DNA of 64,000 bases from Agarilytica rhodophyticola (GTDB taxonomy: Bacteria > Pseudomonadota > Gammaproteobacteria > Pseudomonadales > Cellvibrionaceae): positions 2,255,001-2,319,000 of the forward strand of contig NZ_CP020038.1 in the NCBI RefSeq assembly GCF_002157225.2, written 5' to 3'. The translations under genes were made by a program, and so were the position numbers. Shown one piece after another: positions 49,397-58,357 of the stretch. The number at the start of each line of letters is the position of its first letter. Positions within the stretch are counted from its first letter, which is position 1. The notes beneath the pieces are model-generated. The model was not told the origin of the DNA and did not search any database. It saw nothing but the letters and a program-made list of their open reading frames with translations.

Positions 49397-49741
49397 AGGT
49401 CATTTATTACCAACAATGTTTATTGTGAAAAGGGACCATTTTAACGAGAATACTCCAATAATAAGTACATGCTTAGGGCCTGTTCACATTATCTTAGCAT
49501 AAGGCTATCTACTAACTTAGCTGAGTATGAAATATAGCCCTGCAATGTCGCCAAACTATTTTGAAGTTTGAGGCGCCGGATTGCAAGAGTGAACCATTTA
49601 GCTTGCGCTAAATGAGAAGCTTAAAATTTAAAAGTAGTGCTCATCTCTACATCTTGTTAGATTTTAGTCGTGTTCACAATAATGTTACGCGAGTGTGCTT
49701 TTCTACTGAATTGAATGTTTGCTTTATTTGAGGTTAGTTCT
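49397..49741. other. 345-bp region with a perfect hairpin
   Basis: No gene is seen. CATTTAGC (49595-49602) pairs perfectly with GCTAAATG (49607-49614) around a 4-base loop, about 130 bp before the TonB-fusion gene. No U-run follows on either strand, so an operator or 5'-leader stem is possible. Confidence 0.4.
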
Positions 49742-50980
49742 GTGCGTTTTTGTTTAATATTCTTAGTTTTTTTATTTTCTGTGAATGTTGCTGGGCAAGG
49801 GTTAAACGATAATCTCAGCGCGAATGGTTATGCAAAGTTTAGTGAATTTGGAGACGGTGTTTTTATTGCCGCGCTTTACGTCGATGCTCCGTCAAGTGAT
49901 GTCGCTGCTTTAAGAAATAAAACTGAAAAACGTATAGAAATAAAAATAGTTGCAGATAAATATTCCTACAGGCGTTTAGCGAGTATGTTTGTCAAGGGGG
50001 TGGCGATCAATAATCCCCCTAGTTTGTTAACACAAAGTGCTAAAGCTATGGAGAATTTTCTGAGCTGGTTTCGTGGTAATTTCGTGGCTGGTGACCATAT
50101 TGTCTTACAAAATAAAGCGACGGGCTTCGCTCTTTATATTAACGGTGTAGAACTTGCCGATATTAAGTCTCCGCAATTATTTAATATGTTATTAAATACT
50201 TGGATTGGTGATGTGCCCCCAAGCCGAGATTTTAAAGCCTCTATTCTCGGTGACACTAGCGGCGGTGATTATGCCGGTGAGTTCTTGGTATTGCAGCCTA
50301 AGCCTAGTCGTGTCAGCGTTATGGAAGGATGGAAAGCAAATTTGGCTGAAGCAGAAGAGCGAAATTCACAAGAGCAAAGCGCCAGCAAACAAACTATTAA
50401 AGTGGCGGCAGCTCCAGCGGTAAAAAAAGTAGTCAAAACAGTGGCGAAAAGTGCTGCAACGCCGAAGCCGAAAGCAAGTGTTCGGCCATTAGCTAAACAA
50501 GAGGTTAAAAAAACACCGAATGTTGCAAGTACTCCGCAGGCGCCAAAGGCAGCCAAACAAGAGAAAGTGATAAAAATTGTTGTGACACCAACGCCGAAGC
50601 CAGTCAGAGAAATACGCAGAGAAGAGCTTGTACAAGAAGATGCTATACCTCCCAGTAGGGATGACGAATTTTCTGCAGAAAATCTGCTCGCCACTCAGTT
50701 ATACACGAATACCTTATTACGCCATTGTCAGAGTAAAATGACCTATCCTCGTGTTTCCCGTCGTTTAGGGCATACAGGAGTGGTGGTTGCTAAAGTGACC
50801 ATCGATCGCGATGGTAAACTGGTATCTTCTCAGCTGACCCAAGAAACTGAATACGATTCGCTCAACTCAGCTGTTAAGAATGGTATTAAGCGTTCTGTAC
50901 CTTATCCTGATATGCCAGAGCATATAAAAAGTGATACGTTTACTTTTCAAGTACCAGTGGCTTATAAACTTGCTAACTAG
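49742..50980 (+). CDS. Chalcone-isomerase-like / TonB C-terminal domain fusion protein
   Basis: A 412-residue exported protein. A signal peptide (about 1-19) leads to a region (about 20-180) resembling the bacterial chalcone-isomerase-like domain: FGDGVFIAALYVD, MFVKGVAINNPP and the ending LNTWIGDVPPSRDFKASILG. A Lys/Pro/Ala-rich linker (about 200-315) follows, then a TonB C-terminal domain (about 326-412, YPRVSRRLGHTGVVVAKVTIDRDGKL, read in parts). Linker and tail are those of energy transducers, but the N-terminal anchor is the signal peptide. GTG 49742 is chosen for GAGG 8 bp ahead; ATG 49715 has no such site. No ExbB/ExbD adjoin it. Confidence 0.8.
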   Translation: MRFCLIFLVFLFSVNVAGQGLNDNLSANGYAKFSEFGDGVFIAALYVDAPSSDVAALRNKTEKRIEIKIVADKYSYRRLASMFVKGVAINNPPSLLTQSAKAMENFLSWFRGNFVAGDHIVLQNKATGFALYINGVELADIKSPQLFNMLLNTWIGDVPPSRDFKASILGDTSGGDYAGEFLVLQPKPSRVSVMEGWKANLAEAEERNSQEQSASKQTIKVAAAPAVKKVVKTVAKSAATPKPKASVRPLAKQEVKKTPNVASTPQAPKAAKQEKVIKIVVTPTPKPVREIRREELVQEDAIPPSRDDEFSAENLLATQLYTNTLLRHCQSKMTYPRVSRRLGHTGVVVAKVTIDRDGKLVSSQLTQETEYDSLNSAVKNGIKRSVPYPDMPEHIKSDTFTFQVPVAYKLAN

Positions 50981-51248
50981 TTTCTATAGCCTCAGTCAAG
51001 TGTGATTCAATTGGTACTAAGGAAGGCCTAGTGCCGACTGTTGGCGTAAGCATACAATAGTCGGTGCTGTAAAAAAAATGATCACTATTTTACTGGATGA
51101 CCAGCAGTACCCATAAAAATGGCAATATTTGGAGCAATTCTTCCCCTAAACTGACTATTTCCTTTTTGTTTGTTTGCCTGCTAGGGGCGCATAAGTTACC
51201 CTGGATCTAATAAAAGTCAGAAATGTTCCAGAGAAAGAATACTGCCTT

Positions 51249-52712
51249 ATGAGTACTCGTCAGACGCCACTTGCCATTGCGCTCGTTCCTGTTGTTATTT
51301 TGATTACCCTACTATCGATCAATGTATTTATCTTTAAAGATGATGCGGTGAGTGGTTCCAATCAAATTATCCTAATCTTTAGTGGTGCTTTGGCCGCATT
51401 GCTGGCTTTGAAGTACGGCCACCAATGGCAGGATTTGGAAGGCGGAGTTATTAATAGTATTCGTATTGCGATGCCTGCAATTCTGATTCTACTTATGGTC
51501 GGAGCATTATCTGGTACTTGGTTAGTCAGTGGCATCATTCCGACGATGATCTACTATGGCTTGCATGTGCTTAATCCCTCAATTTTTCTTGTGGCTGCCT
51601 GTATTATTTGTATTTTTGTGGCTGTTTTTACAGGAAGTTCATGGACCACATCTGCCACTGTGGGCATAGCGCTAATTGGTATTGGTAAAGTCCTCGGTTT
51701 GCACCCAGGGATGATTGCCGGAGCAATTTTATCCGGTGCGTACTTCGGCGATAAAATGTCGCCTTTATCGGATACCACTAATCTAGCTTCTGCCTCCACC
51801 GGAACGGAATTGTTTACTCATATCCGCTATATGTGTTTTACCACTATCCCAAGTATTTGTCTGGCTCTGTTAATCTTTCTGGTGTTGGGATTGGGGGCTG
51901 ATAAAAGTACCTCTGATGATACCATTGGTGTCATACTCACCAGCTTAGATAACAGCTTTGTTATCACTCCTTGGTTGTTGTTAGTGCCGGCAGCCGTTAT
52001 TGTCATGATTGTAAAGAAGGTGCCTGCGTTGCCGGCATTGTTTGCAGGCACATTGCTTGGTGTCGTGTTTGCGTTTATATTTCAGACAGACATCATCGAG
52101 ACGGTTGGGAAAGGTCGTGGTGCTACTGAGCAGTATTATTATGTTGGTATTATGCAAACGCTGTTTGGTGATACCGCCATGCAAACAGGTAATGATACGC
52201 TAGATGAGCTATTAACGTCCGGCGGTATGGCCGGCATGTTGACCACTATTTGGCTGATTATCAGTGCTATGATTTTCGGCGGTATAATGGAGCGCAGTGG
52301 CTTTTTGAAAATAATTACTGAAGCGCTGATTCAGCGGGTGAAAAGTGCGGGCAGCTTGGTAAGTACCACCGTGGGCACTTGCGTGTTTTTTAATATCAGC
52401 ACTTCTGACCAGTACTTAGCGGTATTGTTGCCCGGTCGTATGTTTACTGAGGCTTATGAAAAACAGGGCTTAGCACCACAAAACCTGAGTCGTACTTTAG
52501 AGGATTCGGGAACCGTGACCTCGGTATTAGTGCCTTGGAATACCTGCGGTGCATACCATGCTAGCGTATTAGGTGTGGCAACGCTTACCTATGCGCCCTT
52601 TGCATTTTTCTGCATCATCAGCCCTCTTATGACCATGGCCTTTGCTTACTTTAAGATTAAGATTGCACAAGCTGAGTATGAGGCCCAGCAGCATTCTGAA
52701 TCCACAACATAG
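51249..52712 (+). CDS. nhaC: NhaC-family Na+/H+ antiporter
   Basis: A 487-residue inner-membrane antiporter with about 11-12 hydrophobic segments. Family signatures are FTGSSWTTSATVGIALIGIGK, the KMSPLSDTTNLASASTGTELFTHIRYM region (read in parts) and EDSGTVTSVLVPWNTCGAYHA. NhaC proteins expel Na+ in exchange for protons, fitting a marine lifestyle. It stands alone with 268 bp upstream. Confidence 0.92.
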   Translation: MSTRQTPLAIALVPVVILITLLSINVFIFKDDAVSGSNQIILIFSGALAALLALKYGHQWQDLEGGVINSIRIAMPAILILLMVGALSGTWLVSGIIPTMIYYGLHVLNPSIFLVAACIICIFVAVFTGSSWTTSATVGIALIGIGKVLGLHPGMIAGAILSGAYFGDKMSPLSDTTNLASASTGTELFTHIRYMCFTTIPSICLALLIFLVLGLGADKSTSDDTIGVILTSLDNSFVITPWLLLVPAAVIVMIVKKVPALPALFAGTLLGVVFAFIFQTDIIETVGKGRGATEQYYYVGIMQTLFGDTAMQTGNDTLDELLTSGGMAGMLTTIWLIISAMIFGGIMERSGFLKIITEALIQRVKSAGSLVSTTVGTCVFFNISTSDQYLAVLLPGRMFTEAYEKQGLAPQNLSRTLEDSGTVTSVLVPWNTCGAYHASVLGVATLTYAPFAFFCIISPLMTMAFAYFKIKIAQAEYEAQQHSESTT

Positions 52713-52947
52713 CAATCTGTTATTTAGGGCCAGTCTATACTTATTTTTGGTTTTTGGGGGGTTCTTTAGCGGCAGATCAGTTATTGCACAGAAACTCTCC
52801 TTGGCGGCATTCTATATGACATGGTTAATTGTGCCGTTCGTGCCATTTTGGGATTCTCACTAGAACTGTGCCTAATGATCTGTTTTTTTTGCACCTTTTT
52901 GGCTAGAGGGTCCGTAACTAGTATACAAAGATGCTAACGGAAGCCCT

Positions 52948-54120
52948 ATGTCTATGTCCATTTCTATATACAAGTTACTTTCTTTCACTGACGAGATTAG
53001 TCGCTTGAAATTTAAAGCTGCGCTGTTTGTTGTTACCAGCTCTTGTCTTTCTGCCTGCACTTATGTGAATCTCGAAGATGCTGAGGCAGGCCGTATTGAT
53101 ACGCCCGACAGCCTAGCTGTGGTAGGGCCGCTGCAAAGCGAAAGTACAAATGACGTCACTGAGCAAGTAGCTGCAAGTCAAGAACAGAAGCTGCAAGACC
53201 AAACAGAGGCTTCACCGGTAACAGTGCCTTCATCGGTAACTGCGCCTATTGAAAAAAATATCGATACTCGTGGCCAGGTGACGACTCGTCCCCCGGTTAA
53301 AGAGGTTCCTAAGACATTAGTCACAAAACAAGCGACAACAAAGGCCAGCATATATTCTGCTAACTTAGATAGTGTTAGAAAAACGGATAAACCGGTGAGC
53401 CTATCCAAGCTTCAAAAGGTAAGCAAAAAGGCTGTTGCTAGGTTACAGGCTGGAAAAACTTCGCAAATAAATAAAGTTGGTAAACCTATTGGTGGTAGCC
53501 TTGAGGGAAGTGTTGTCATTGTCGGCAATAATAATAAGCTATTACCATCCAAAGGTGTAATTTTAACGTTGACACCCTCCGATGGTAGAGTTTTATCACT
53601 TGATCAACGAGCACCTATGACTCACACCATCGATATGCAAGATAAGACCTATCTACCAGGTTATATCTCTATTAGAAAAAATGATCGCGTCAGCTTTGTC
53701 AATAAAGATAAAATTAAACACAATGTTTTTTCTTCCACGGGTAAGAACGCCTTTGATTTGGGTACTTATAGTGCAGGCAAAAAGCGAGAAGTTACCTTAA
53801 ACTCGGCAGGTATTGTCAAAGTGTATTGTAATATTCATGCAGATATGGCCACCTTTATTTCTGTTAGTGACAATAGTATTTCTGTGGTTGCTGATCATCA
53901 GGGACATTTCTCTATCAAAGACTTAGAGCCTGGAGAATATAATCTCAATGTCTGGCATGTTCGCGGTGAAAAAACTGAAAAGATTGTAATTAAAAGCCAA
54001 CAAAAAAATAAATATATTACCAGCCTAAATACAGCAAATTACAAAAAAGTTGCGCACAAAAATAAATTTGGCAAGAAATATAATAAAAATTCTGCCATTT
54101 TTGATGATGAATTTTATTAA
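52948..54120 (+). CDS. Cupredoxin lipoprotein with carboxypeptidase-regulatory-like tail
   Basis: A 390-residue lipoprotein: the lipobox LSAC lies near residue 37 after a hydrophobic stretch. A Thr/Val/Gln-rich disordered linker (about 45-160) precedes a domain with a type 1 copper site: a His in KHNVFSS, then the Cys, His and Met of VYCNIHADM, as in plastocyanin and methylamine-utilisation-like proteins. The end (HQGHFSIKDLEPGEYNLNVWHVRG) is a carboxypeptidase-regulatory-like strand set. The stop overlaps the kinase start (TAATG), so the two are coupled. GGAAG precedes the ATG. Confidence 0.8.
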   Translation: MSMSISIYKLLSFTDEISRLKFKAALFVVTSSCLSACTYVNLEDAEAGRIDTPDSLAVVGPLQSESTNDVTEQVAASQEQKLQDQTEASPVTVPSSVTAPIEKNIDTRGQVTTRPPVKEVPKTLVTKQATTKASIYSANLDSVRKTDKPVSLSKLQKVSKKAVARLQAGKTSQINKVGKPIGGSLEGSVVIVGNNNKLLPSKGVILTLTPSDGRVLSLDQRAPMTHTIDMQDKTYLPGYISIRKNDRVSFVNKDKIKHNVFSSTGKNAFDLGTYSAGKKREVTLNSAGIVKVYCNIHADMATFISVSDNSISVVADHQGHFSIKDLEPGEYNLNVWHVRGEKTEKIVIKSQQKNKYITSLNTANYKKVAHKNKFGKKYNKNSAIFDDEFY

Positions 54121-56303
54121 TGGAAACGAAGATGAAGGATATAAAATACAGTATCAGGTTTAAGTTATTCTTTCTCGTGCTGGTAGCCTTTACGGCATTA
54201 ATCGTTGCCACCGTATGGCAAATCGGTGAGCAAGCAAACAAAGTATCGTCAAAGTCTATTGTCCAGGCGTTGAAGCAATCAAGCGTCGTACTTGAAACCA
54301 AAATTGATAGTCGCTTTAATACGATTGAGGAAGTGGCAACCAGTATTGCCAAAGATAGCCGAGTTCTTCCTCTCGTTTTCGATTCTGAATCCCTGACTTT
54401 GCAAGATCTTAGTACGGAGTTTCAACGGGTTTTAGAATTTAATATTCTATTTTTTACCGACGCTCAGGGCACAATTTTGGCGCGTTCCGATCGGCCCGAG
54501 GCGATAGGTCGGACGATGGCTGGTAAAAGTGCTTTATTTGATAGTGCTCTGGCAGGCAAAGCTGCACAGGGAGTATTTGTGAGTCGGGGTGAAATCTTAC
54601 AAATTGTAGTGGTGCCTATTTTTGATAATGTTGCCTCCGACTTAGTGCGTGGTACAGTAGCATTGGCTTATGAGTTTTCAAAAGATATGGCAACAGAAAT
54701 TAATGCTCTAACGGCTAGCGATATCAGTGTTTTTATTTTTACGCGCGATCAAAATAGGAAAATAAACGGTGTTAAGACTAGCTACAACACTAACAATGAT
54801 TTAGGCACTAAGCTAGATAGCTTTTTCTCTGAAAACCAGGATCGATGGCGCGACATCTATGATGCCCAAAGTAGTATGAGTAATCTTAATGTCAGTTTAG
54901 ACGATGAAAGTTTTTTTTCGGTAATTCACAGTCTAAGGAACCAAGATGGTAGGCCTCTCGGATTTGTTATGGCGTTGCGATCGAGAACCGAATTGTTAAA
55001 ACCATTTCTCGATATTCAGCGCACTGTGATTATTATTGGTTTTATCTGTTTAATTGGAGCGTCGATTTTTGCTTGGTTGTTTTCTCTTAGGATCAGTAAG
55101 CCTATTATTAAATTAGTTTCCGTCGCTAAGAACATCCAAGAAGGCCACTACACAGATTTTGATAATGATGTAAAAAGTAAAGATGAAGTTGGGGCTTTAT
55201 ACAAAGCTGTGGTAAAAATGGGCAAGACCTTAAAAGAGAAGGCTGAGCTAGAGCAATATCTGGCACAAATGTCAGATGAGTTAAACATTGCTGAATCTGT
55301 CGCTCAGGATTTAAATGCTGAGGTATTTGCGAAAGATGAGCTGGCAAGAGATGAATTGGTTAATGCTGAAAATAGGGTAGTAGACGATACGGATAAAACC
55401 ATTGTTAAATTTTCTATTGGCTCGGGGAAGCATACATCCTTTGTTCAGGCTGGAGAAATTGTAGATAAACGCTATAAAATACTTCGGCATATTGGTGCTG
55501 GTGCAATGGGCACAGTATTTCTCGCTCATGACTTAGACCTTGATGAACGAGTGGCTATAAAAATAATGGCCAAGGAGTTATTTAGCCAGCAAGAAAGTGT
55601 TAACTTTAAAGAAGAAATTCGCTTAGCGAGACGTATCACTCACCGTAATATTCTACGCACGTTTGATTTTGGCAATTGGCAAAATTACTACTACATCACT
55701 ATGGAATATTTATCTGGTTATGATTTAGGTGCACTGTTAAAAAATAAAGGCGCATTTGACGCTCATGTGGGCGTTGTTATGGCTCGTCAAATATGTTCAG
55801 CCATGAATGCGGCTCATGAAGAAGGGATTATTCATCGTGATTTAAAGCCTTCCAATATGATGATTAACCGTCAGGGTATTTTAAAAATAATGGACTTTGG
55901 TTTAGCCATGAATGTTGGTAAAAACAAAGGCCAAGGTAAAAAAGCATCTTCCGTTTCTGATAATAACCTTGCTAACGACGTTAGCTCCGGAAGTTCGAAT
56001 CTTATTGCCGGTACTCCGCGTTATATGGCTCCAGAGCAATTTTTTGGGTGGCCCTTAGATGAACGCACCGATATTTATGCGATAGGTGTTATTTTATATA
56101 CCATTTTTAATGGACGTCCGCCGTTCAATGATAATGATTTTGACAGACTTGCCCAGATGCACTTGCGCGCCGAGCCGCCAAAAATAAAAGGTAAAAATGG
56201 TAAGTTTCCTGAAGATTTACAGCATATTATTGCTAAGGCGATTGCCAAGAAACCAGAAGATCGCTATCAATCTGTGCGTGAAATTTTAGATGTTCTTCAT
56301 TAG
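54120..56303 (+). CDS. Membrane Ser/Thr protein kinase with extracytoplasmic sensor and HAMP
   Basis: A 727-residue receptor kinase: TM1 about 15-34, a periplasmic region about 35-298 that looks Cache-like, TM2 about 301-322, HAMP about 318-373, a short coiled coil, then an N-to-C complete Hanks-type kinase domain (452-727). Kinase motifs are GAGAMG (459-464), catalytic lysine K481, HRDLKPSN (D574), DFG (592-594) and APE (637-639). Sensor-HAMP usually drives histidine kinases, GGDEFs or chemoreceptors, so this combination is uncommon. It is coupled to the cupredoxin lipoprotein, a possible redox or copper input (inference). Confidence 0.88.
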   Translation: METKMKDIKYSIRFKLFFLVLVAFTALIVATVWQIGEQANKVSSKSIVQALKQSSVVLETKIDSRFNTIEEVATSIAKDSRVLPLVFDSESLTLQDLSTEFQRVLEFNILFFTDAQGTILARSDRPEAIGRTMAGKSALFDSALAGKAAQGVFVSRGEILQIVVVPIFDNVASDLVRGTVALAYEFSKDMATEINALTASDISVFIFTRDQNRKINGVKTSYNTNNDLGTKLDSFFSENQDRWRDIYDAQSSMSNLNVSLDDESFFSVIHSLRNQDGRPLGFVMALRSRTELLKPFLDIQRTVIIIGFICLIGASIFAWLFSLRISKPIIKLVSVAKNIQEGHYTDFDNDVKSKDEVGALYKAVVKMGKTLKEKAELEQYLAQMSDELNIAESVAQDLNAEVFAKDELARDELVNAENRVVDDTDKTIVKFSIGSGKHTSFVQAGEIVDKRYKILRHIGAGAMGTVFLAHDLDLDERVAIKIMAKELFSQQESVNFKEEIRLARRITHRNILRTFDFGNWQNYYYITMEYLSGYDLGALLKNKGAFDAHVGVVMARQICSAMNAAHEEGIIHRDLKPSNMMINRQGILKIMDFGLAMNVGKNKGQGKKASSVSDNNLANDVSSGSSNLIAGTPRYMAPEQFFGWPLDERTDIYAIGVILYTIFNGRPPFNDNDFDRLAQMHLRAEPPKIKGKNGKFPEDLQHIIAKAIAKKPEDRYQSVREILDVLH

Positions 56304-56370
56304 GGCTTAAACCCTAATGAAGTGGATTCGCATAGATAAAATCTTTAAATAAACGTTAGGGAGATAAGCT

Positions 56371-57744
56371 TTATCGATGTCGCCATATAAAGCTTACTAG
56401 CGTTTCATTGTTTTCTTCTTCTCTTCCTGCTCGTATAAATGTGTTATCGGCATATTCTATTATTACCCGCAGGGAGTCGGATAAATCAATATTAACCCCG
56501 TAATCGTATTTCTCCCATTGCCACCAAACGCTTGGTGCTGGATAGGCTGGGTTGCCTACAAAATCAGGATCTAATTCTGAATATCGTATCACTGGAGATA
56601 TGGTTAAGCCCCAATCAAATGTATAGCTCAACTCAACTTCTTTACCTACACGTTCAAGGTTTGCCGCTTCTTGATCTACCGCCTGAGCGAATAGGGAAAA
56701 ACTGCCCACATTTAGCCATAGATTTGCGCCTAACTCTTCTTTTTTATCGCCCTCAGCAGGCAGCCTAATACCTGTTGCTCCGGCTACCTCCCCTAAATCA
56801 AACAAGTCTAAATCAGAGCCGTAAAATGAACCATGAAAGCCGCGATCTTGCGCTAAAGTACGTTCGTAACCAAATAATAGAATATCGAACGCGGTGTTGT
56901 TATCTTCAGAGCGCCAGCGGTAGCCCACGCCTAAGCCCACTTCTGAGTCTTCACCCAAATCAAAAGATTCAATTTCAGCATCGTATAGAATGGGGATGCC
57001 TGTTTTAAGTTCAGGGTCTGGATTTACGTTTGGTGGCACGCGAATATCACTGGTGCCATTATCGCCTGCCAGGGCATTGGGATCGCGAATAAAAACGGGG
57101 TTGCCTGTAGTCCAACTGGCTTTACCATATAAGCCGATAGGTAGCTGGAAACCTAACTCAATGCCTGCGTCTTCAAAACGATTAAATGCCGTAGAGACAA
57201 GTCCATAGCTCTCTGTTCTGCGTTCCCGTTGGCGTTCAAATTTAGCAAACTTGCCAATTTGTGCATAAAAGCTGGGTGTCAAAGGTACGCGAGTTGCTCG
57301 AAAATGCTCGCCATAACGTATAAAGAAAACATCTAAATCTATTTTGTTGTCTTCTGAGGTTGGATTACGGTCGTACTTATCCCAAACATCTACTTTAAAA
57401 TGAACCGCTAATTTTTCATTCCAAGACCATCGCCCCGCCGCAGTGATAGTCGATAAATCAACTTTATCGCCGGCATCTACTGTCTCAAGGAAGGCTGTCT
57501 GAGCTCCCTCTGGTAAAGCTTGAGGAGGAAAAGGAAAACTTACAGGAAAACGATTTTCTTCGCTGTTCCTATAATGCACTTTTGTTTCGAAACGAATATC
57601 AAAGTTATCCTGAGCCGCTGCTACGCCACTGCAAAATAAGGCAAACATCGCTAACAAGCGTCCAACGGTAACCGGATTGCCTTTTAAAAAAGCCGAGGAG
57701 CTAAAGCCGGTAGCTACATGGAAGTAGCTAATAGGGCGACGCAT
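56371..57744 (-). CDS. Outer-membrane porin-like beta-barrel protein (start uncertain)
   Basis: An exported protein whose mature part starts near QDNFDIRFETKVHYRN after a hydrophobic stretch ending SGVAAA. The remaining 420 residues alternate as amphipathic strands with acidic loops and end in SFIWRHR, resembling alginate-export or DcaP-like porins; substrate unknown. The start is doubtful: the frame stays open through 96-bp repeats to 57987, adding residues that are only translated repeat. ATG 57744 is in the first repeat and lacks a ribosome-binding site; TTG 57657 and ATG 57648 give signal peptides without basic residues. The repeats may have displaced the native start. Convergent with the kinase gene. 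Confidence 0.72.
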   Translation of the reverse strand: MRRPISYFHVATGFSSSAFLKGNPVTVGRLLAMFALFCSGVAAAQDNFDIRFETKVHYRNSEENRFPVSFPFPPQALPEGAQTAFLETVDAGDKVDLSTITAAGRWSWNEKLAVHFKVDVWDKYDRNPTSEDNKIDLDVFFIRYGEHFRATRVPLTPSFYAQIGKFAKFERQRERRTESYGLVSTAFNRFEDAGIELGFQLPIGLYGKASWTTGNPVFIRDPNALAGDNGTSDIRVPPNVNPDPELKTGIPILYDAEIESFDLGEDSEVGLGVGYRWRSEDNNTAFDILLFGYERTLAQDRGFHGSFYGSDLDLFDLGEVAGATGIRLPAEGDKKEELGANLWLNVGSFSLFAQAVDQEAANLERVGKEVELSYTFDWGLTISPVIRYSELDPDFVGNPAYPAPSVWWQWEKYDYGVNIDLSDSLRVIIEYADNTFIRAGREEENNETLVSFIWRHR

Positions 57745-57953
57745 AGCTACAAGGATGTGGCGTAGTAGAACAATGCAGGAGCAATTGTCGAGGGAGCTAA
57801 AGCCGATAGCTACATGGAAGTAGCTAATAGGGCGACGCATAGCCACAAGGATGTGGTGTATTAGAATAATGCAGGAGCAATTGTCGAGGGAGCTAAAGCC
57901 GATAGCTACATGGAAGTAGCTAATAGGGCGACGCAGGGAGCTAAAGCCGAATT
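57697..57953. repeat. 96-bp tandem repeat with REP-like hairpins
   Basis: Two 96-bp units begin with GGAGCTAAAGCCG at 57697 and 57793; a 48-bp half unit starts at 57889 and a final short copy at 57937. Each full unit has two hairpins: TAGCTAC/GTAGCTA (57711-57717 with 57724-57730) and GCTAC/GTGGC (57746-57750 with 57757-57761). In unit 2 the second stem is GCCAC/GTGGT (57842-57846 with 57853-57857): both sides changed while pairing is kept. This points to a REP/BIME-like structured element. It lies at the 5' end of the porin gene. Confidence 0.85.
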
Positions 57954-57987
57954 TATTCAATGTGTAGTCTCCAGCAGTGATAGTCAA

Positions 57988-58357
57988 TAGAAACCTAAAC
58001 GCCTAATTCGCGTTAATTATTATAGTTTGTATAGATTTTTAACATATACATTAATTGTAATACGCACAATATTATTTGCATCAAATAATATGTATCTATA
58101 TAAGCAATAGAAAAACCTTAATATTTGGCACTGTAGATTTTATGGTGCTAATGACTTGGGCTTATTTAGTTACCGCGATAGCTCTTGCAATCATTGTAAT
58201 TTACCGATAGCTTAAGCGCCTCTTCTGTTGGCGCTCAATAATGCATCTGTAGATATAGTAGAACATTATAATTTATTACATTCACAGTTATATGGCAGTA
58301 AATAGTCTGTATCGAGTCCAATTACACATAACAATATGACTTTTTTGGAGATAGTAG
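57988..58357. other. 370-bp divergent intergenic region
   Basis: AT-rich region between the porin and the SirB2-like gene, expected to hold both promoters. Apart from the candidate micro-ORF at 58142 and a small hairpin (58215-58235) I see no gene. Confidence 0.4.
58142..58210 (+). CDS. Candidate 22-residue single-membrane-span peptide
   Basis: A short frame giving MVLMTWAYLVTAIALAIIVIYR, here described by its ends: a hydrophobic helix with one terminal Arg. A second in-frame ATG at 58151 has GGTG upstream. A 6-bp hairpin (58215-58220 with 58230-58235) follows 4 bp after the stop. It resembles the small membrane subunits or regulators missed by annotation, but could be chance in AT-rich DNA. 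Confidence 0.3.
   Translation: MVLMTWAYLVTAIALAIIVIYR

Noticed and set aside
52642-52863. Hydrophobic frame after nhaC ending in IVPFVPFWDSH
   Set aside because: It overlaps the nhaC end, has no credible start or ribosome-binding site in the unique part, and no family resemblance; the hydrophobicity can come from T-rich DNA.
55995-56006. tRNA-like T-loop motif TTCGAATC
   Set aside because: It lies inside the kinase coding sequence with no acceptor stem or cloverleaf around it.
57697-57953. Tandem repeats as a CRISPR array
   Set aside because: Units are directly adjacent with no unique spacers and contain internal hairpin pairs; no cas genes are near.
57745-57987. N-terminal extension of the porin with repeated RRPISYFHVA residues
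   Set aside because: It is the translation of the 96-bp REP-like repeats in an open frame, not a protein domain; the hairpins and paired changes support a nucleic-acid role.
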